Part shown: positions 8,188-10,870 of the stretch, piece after piece
Position numbering within the stretch: the stretch's first letter is position 1
Layout: each line of letters opens with the position of its first letter
From: Echinococcus granulosus
Lineage: Eukaryota; Platyhelminthes; Cestoda; Cyclophyllidea; Taeniidae
Direction: 5' to 3'
Assembly (NCBI RefSeq): GCF_000524195.1
Contig: NW_020170407.1
Span: 923,772-934,641 of the forward strand
DNA: 10,870 nucleotides
The notes under the pieces: generated by a model
Databases searched by the model: none
Told to the model about the DNA's origin: nothing
The model's input: only the letters and a program-made list of their open reading frames with translations
Translations under genes and position numbers: made by a program

Positions 8188-8848
8188 GACACTGCGCGCT
8201 TCCACATCTGGTCGGAATGCTCGTGATGTGGGAAGCGATCGTGGCTGAGTGTTGATTGGTTAAAAGACATTTGTAAGGGCATACGAGAGCGCGCACACGC
8301 GGTGCTACGACGCCTGGAGGGAGGAATGGCAGAAGGGATTGTGACAATAACTCACAGCTACACACGTTTTGCTTCGAACCGCAATCGTATTAAGGAGTGG
8401 CAACTCAGTACCATATTTAAACACGAATAATTTGAGAAGAAACGGAGGCTGGTGCCGAACGGACTCAAGGGGGCAGAACGGGTTAGTTGGGCAAAAAATT
8501 GTTCACAACAGGGCAGAGAAAACGCATAAAACAATTTAAAAATGGTTTAAGGAGTTTCTACATCACCAAGTGCAAATATAATGGGAGAGTTAGTCGAAAA
8601 CCGTAAGAATCTCGTGCCTGCGAATGAGTGAATTAGTAAGAAGTCATTTACGCAAAATACTTGATATTGTAGGGGGCGACTAAAATTCCAGCGCAATATA
8701 ACACCAATAAAGAAACTTATTCCTGGATGGCCAGGCCATAAGTGTCCCATCACCCGAACAAACTGTCAAGCGTGCTTTTAGCTAGGTCAGTGCAATAGAT
8801 GCCTGAGATAGAAAAGCACTTCTATACTATCCGCAGATAACTCTTGAG
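8188..8848. other. Intergenic region upstream of the channel gene
   Basis: This stretch should hold the channel's promoter and 5' untranslated region and the 3' end of the upstream gene. A possible acceptor (GCGCGCAG on the minus strand) sits 4 nt before the channel ATG, so an untranslated first exon or a spliced leader is possible. No coding feature is supported. Confidence 0.4.
8414..8421 (-). promoter_or_regulatory. TATA-like box upstream of the channel gene (weak)
   Basis: Read on the minus strand this is TTTAAATA, about 230 nt upstream of the channel's first ATG. It is the best TATA-like string I noticed in the 8188-8500 interval. Many flatworm promoters are thought to lack a TATA box and trans-splicing is possible, so this is only a candidate. 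Confidence 0.15.
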
Positions 8849-9460
8849 TCAGGATGACGAATGTGTGGCTGATGGAAATTGAAACCACCTCACCCTTATG
8901 TATCTGCTAGTGCTGGGATAGAAGTACTCCCGTCGGATGAAAGAAAGTGGGGGCACCGTCTTGTTATACTCAGAGTATCCGAGTCGAGAAGGTGACAGAT
9001 TCCAAGGCTTATTCTTCCTCTGCCTCGGTCGTCCCGTTGTCGACAGTGGTAGACACGGGGTGTCCACAATCTTCGGAGTCGATAGTGCAGGTGGTTTTAG
9101 TATACACGCCGAATGATGCATATAAGCAGGCACTTTAAATTGGTAATCGGAACAGGGGAGCTTGCTGTCCTGCGGGCTGTTTGGAACGCACTCTGAAGGT
9201 ACCTCGTTGGAATCTTTATGGGGTTCGTTTTTGTAAAAACAAAGGAGGTCTTTTCGTCCACCCAGCTTCTGCAGGCGAATCAAGGGAGTGTCGGTTGAGA
9301 GTAATTTAGAGAATGGCCTCTTCTGGACGTGTTCCTTCGAATCTTCGGGGTGAAGGCCGATTAAGGGGATAGAGGAAAGCGGCGGCACTGGTTTGGGATC
9401 ACTAAAGGGCTTTTCCATTGCGCAATACATCCAACCGACTTCGCACCTCTTTTGAGGCAT
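8849..9460 (-). CDS. Hypothetical basic, proline-rich protein, 203 aa
   Basis: I do not recognise this protein. The frame runs from an ATG with a favourable context (A at -3) to TGA at 8849-8851. An in-frame TAG lies 39 nt upstream of the ATG, so the frame is either a complete single-exon gene or a last exon entered through one of the AG sites just upstream. The product has no signal peptide, no membrane segment and no obvious coiled coil. It is rich in Pro, Ser, Lys and Arg. An N-terminal stretch (about residues 16-75) has alternating Pro-Pro and hydrophobic clusters and looks conserved in style (KPVPPLSSIPLIGL, then TPLIRLQKLGGRKDLL). The C-terminal third has KPPALSTPK and a Tyr/Arg-rich end finishing in three serines. 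Length and sequence complexity argue against a chance frame in 43% GC DNA. Small Pro/Tyr/Arg-rich proteins of this style occur among ciliary and sperm microtubule inner proteins, but I see no diagnostic motif, so that is only a guess. It lies 660 bp upstream of the channel gene, on the same strand. Confidence 0.6.
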   Translation of the reverse strand: MPQKRCEVGWMYCAMEKPFSDPKPVPPLSSIPLIGLHPEDSKEHVQKRPFSKLLSTDTPLIRLQKLGGRKDLLCFYKNEPHKDSNEVPSECVPNSPQDSKLPCSDYQFKVPAYMHHSACILKPPALSTPKIVDTPCLPLSTTGRPRQRKNKPWNLSPSRLGYSEYNKTVPPLSFIRREYFYPSTSRYIRVRWFQFPSATHSSS

Positions 9461-10870
9461 CTTTGCTAGATTCCAGAAACACGGTTCAGTAAATAAAGGC
9501 TATTTCAAAGTCTTCCATGCGTTATTTTGCCCCGATTATCACATGAATTAATATTATGGTAAAAAAAATGATTAATCTCAAACTGGAGTACGGTTAACCT
9601 AGAGGAGCTAATTTTGCCAAATTCACACCGACAAATACCAGTATTTGCAGAAACAGGGCCGCCAACGACAAAAATGGTCAGCTTGTACTCCATCAATTAA
9701 GACTATGAACGTAACGCATAACCATACTTTTAGGTAGTTTGGGTTAATCAAGTCCCAATCTAGATGATTTTTGAAAGAAAATGCATACTGTAACGAGCAT
9801 AGATGTATTTGATACAGGTAGGTTTTGATTTTAGGCGTAGATCCGAAAAACTGCACACGTATTTCATTGACTTTTAAAGCTACTAAGCCACAATAATGGT
9901 AAATAAAATCAAGGTGGTAAGGCTTGGGTTAAAGAGGCCAGCACAAATTCCAAGTTTTACCAATACCTTCACTAAGACATTTTTGTTTCCGTGAATAGTG
10001 AGCTTTAATAGATCCAACTTTGATCCAAAGAAATTCTACGAAAAAATGAGGTGCAAATATCGCGTTAGCAACTAGAATTAGCAGCTTAAGGTAAATTTAA
10101 AGTAAAAATGTCGCATCTGCCATAATTTTAGGAGATTTTAATGGCGGGATGCACTAAAGTACCAACACCGAAAACGACATTCAGACATACGGAGTAAGTA
10201 CAATAATAGCGTCAGTTGATCCCTACCCAGAGGAATACCATAAATTTGTGAATTTGAATACAAACATATAAAAACTGAGCAAACTGTAGGCAATTAAACA
10301 CGGTGTTCTACTACACCGGTAAATCAAACGATACGTTACACTTGAACGATAACTGGTTCATATATCAAAAGACCGCCAGCAGAATGAAAAACACTCTCGG
10401 GCCACCATAAACTGTATACTCACAGGTACATATAATGACGCGATCTACTGAGCAGCATACTTCTCACAAAGATATTACGAAGGTACATTTGTAGGTCTAA
10501 TGAGTCCCCAAAAATTAAATTAAAACTGATTTACATGCACTTAATATAAAAACCCAAATTCAAAAAGTTAAGTGGCCCAAATTTTTCAAGCGAAGTATGT
10601 GTGTAGCAGCTATAGTCAAACCTATACATATATCTTAAGCAAGGAATTTGCTTGCTTCCTACTTTCGGAAGCATGACTTTGGAAACTAAAAAATTCTCAT
10701 TAGATATGTTGAAGCTTATCCCACAGCAGTGATTTTACCGTTATTGAATCCACTTTTGGTTCTATAATATGCAAAACTTACGTTTAATGGCGCCAACAAA
10801 AGGACTAGTTTTTTGTAGGATTTTGTGGATTCAATGCATTGCTTAACGGTATACTTAACTGTAATACGAC
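9461..10870. other. AT-rich spacer, no gene seen
   Basis: Low GC and frequent stops in all frames. Two minus-strand frames near 9505-9856 lack an ATG start where it matters and have no recognisable content. No tRNA-like B-box, microsatellite or inverted terminal repeat was found. Confidence 0.5.

Noticed and set aside
8188..8205. A start for the channel at 8205, six codons upstream of the first ATG
   Set aside because: The codon at 8203-8205 is GTG, not ATG. In an animal gene the first in-frame ATG (8187) directly before the signal peptide is the better start.
9505..9856. Minus-strand frames as genes
   Set aside because: The longer one begins at a GTG, the region is AT-rich, and the peptides show no recognisable feature.
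1..10870. CRISPR arrays, tRNA or rRNA genes, bacterial operons
   Set aside because: No regularly spaced repeats, no tRNA B-box with matching arms, no rRNA-like segments and no ribosome-binding-site pattern were seen.

Overview
The window looks like gene-sparse nuclear DNA from an animal, most likely a lophotrochozoan and plausibly a parasitic flatworm. The evidence for this is one complete Cys-loop receptor gene of the glutamate/glycine-gated chloride channel type. There is no operon structure and there are no Shine-Dalgarno sites, spacers are long and AT-rich, and there are old diverged repeats. The flatworm assignment is an inference from how far the channel departs from the arthropod and nematode forms. 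Nothing in the sequence fixes the species.

Layout. Positions 1-1400 hold no gene I can support. They do contain two diverged direct copies (287-429 and 1193-1337) of an unclassified dispersed repeat, each preceded by a small hairpin. From about 1553 to 2480 the base composition changes to a G+T-rich plus strand (A+C-rich minus strand) with overlapping open frames and no recognisable domain; this may be an eroded mobile element. From 2480 to 5230 I see only spacer DNA, with a G9 run, a 28-nt purine-pyrimidine alternating tract and a short hairpin.

Three coding or probably coding segments follow, all on the minus strand. At 5232-5420 there is a short open segment directly behind an excellent splice acceptor, a candidate 3'-terminal exon of an unknown gene. 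At 6763-8187 lies an uninterrupted 474-residue ligand-gated chloride channel subunit with signal peptide, Cys-loop, second disulfide, four membrane segments and the anion-selectivity Pro-Ala-Arg motif. At 8849-9460 a 203-codon frame with a good ATG context encodes a basic, proline-rich soluble protein that I do not recognise. The last 1.4 kb is AT-rich spacer.

The channel is the main point of interest. Its pore helix M2 lacks the near-universal 9' leucine (Gln instead) and the 6' threonine (Leu instead). A residue tied to ivermectin sensitivity and one of the glutamate-binding arginines are also changed. All domains sit in one exon, and that exon contains an in-frame GTGAGT...CAG segment resembling a coding intron (exitron) whose removal would destroy the pore. 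No functional link between the three minus-strand segments can be read from the sequence.
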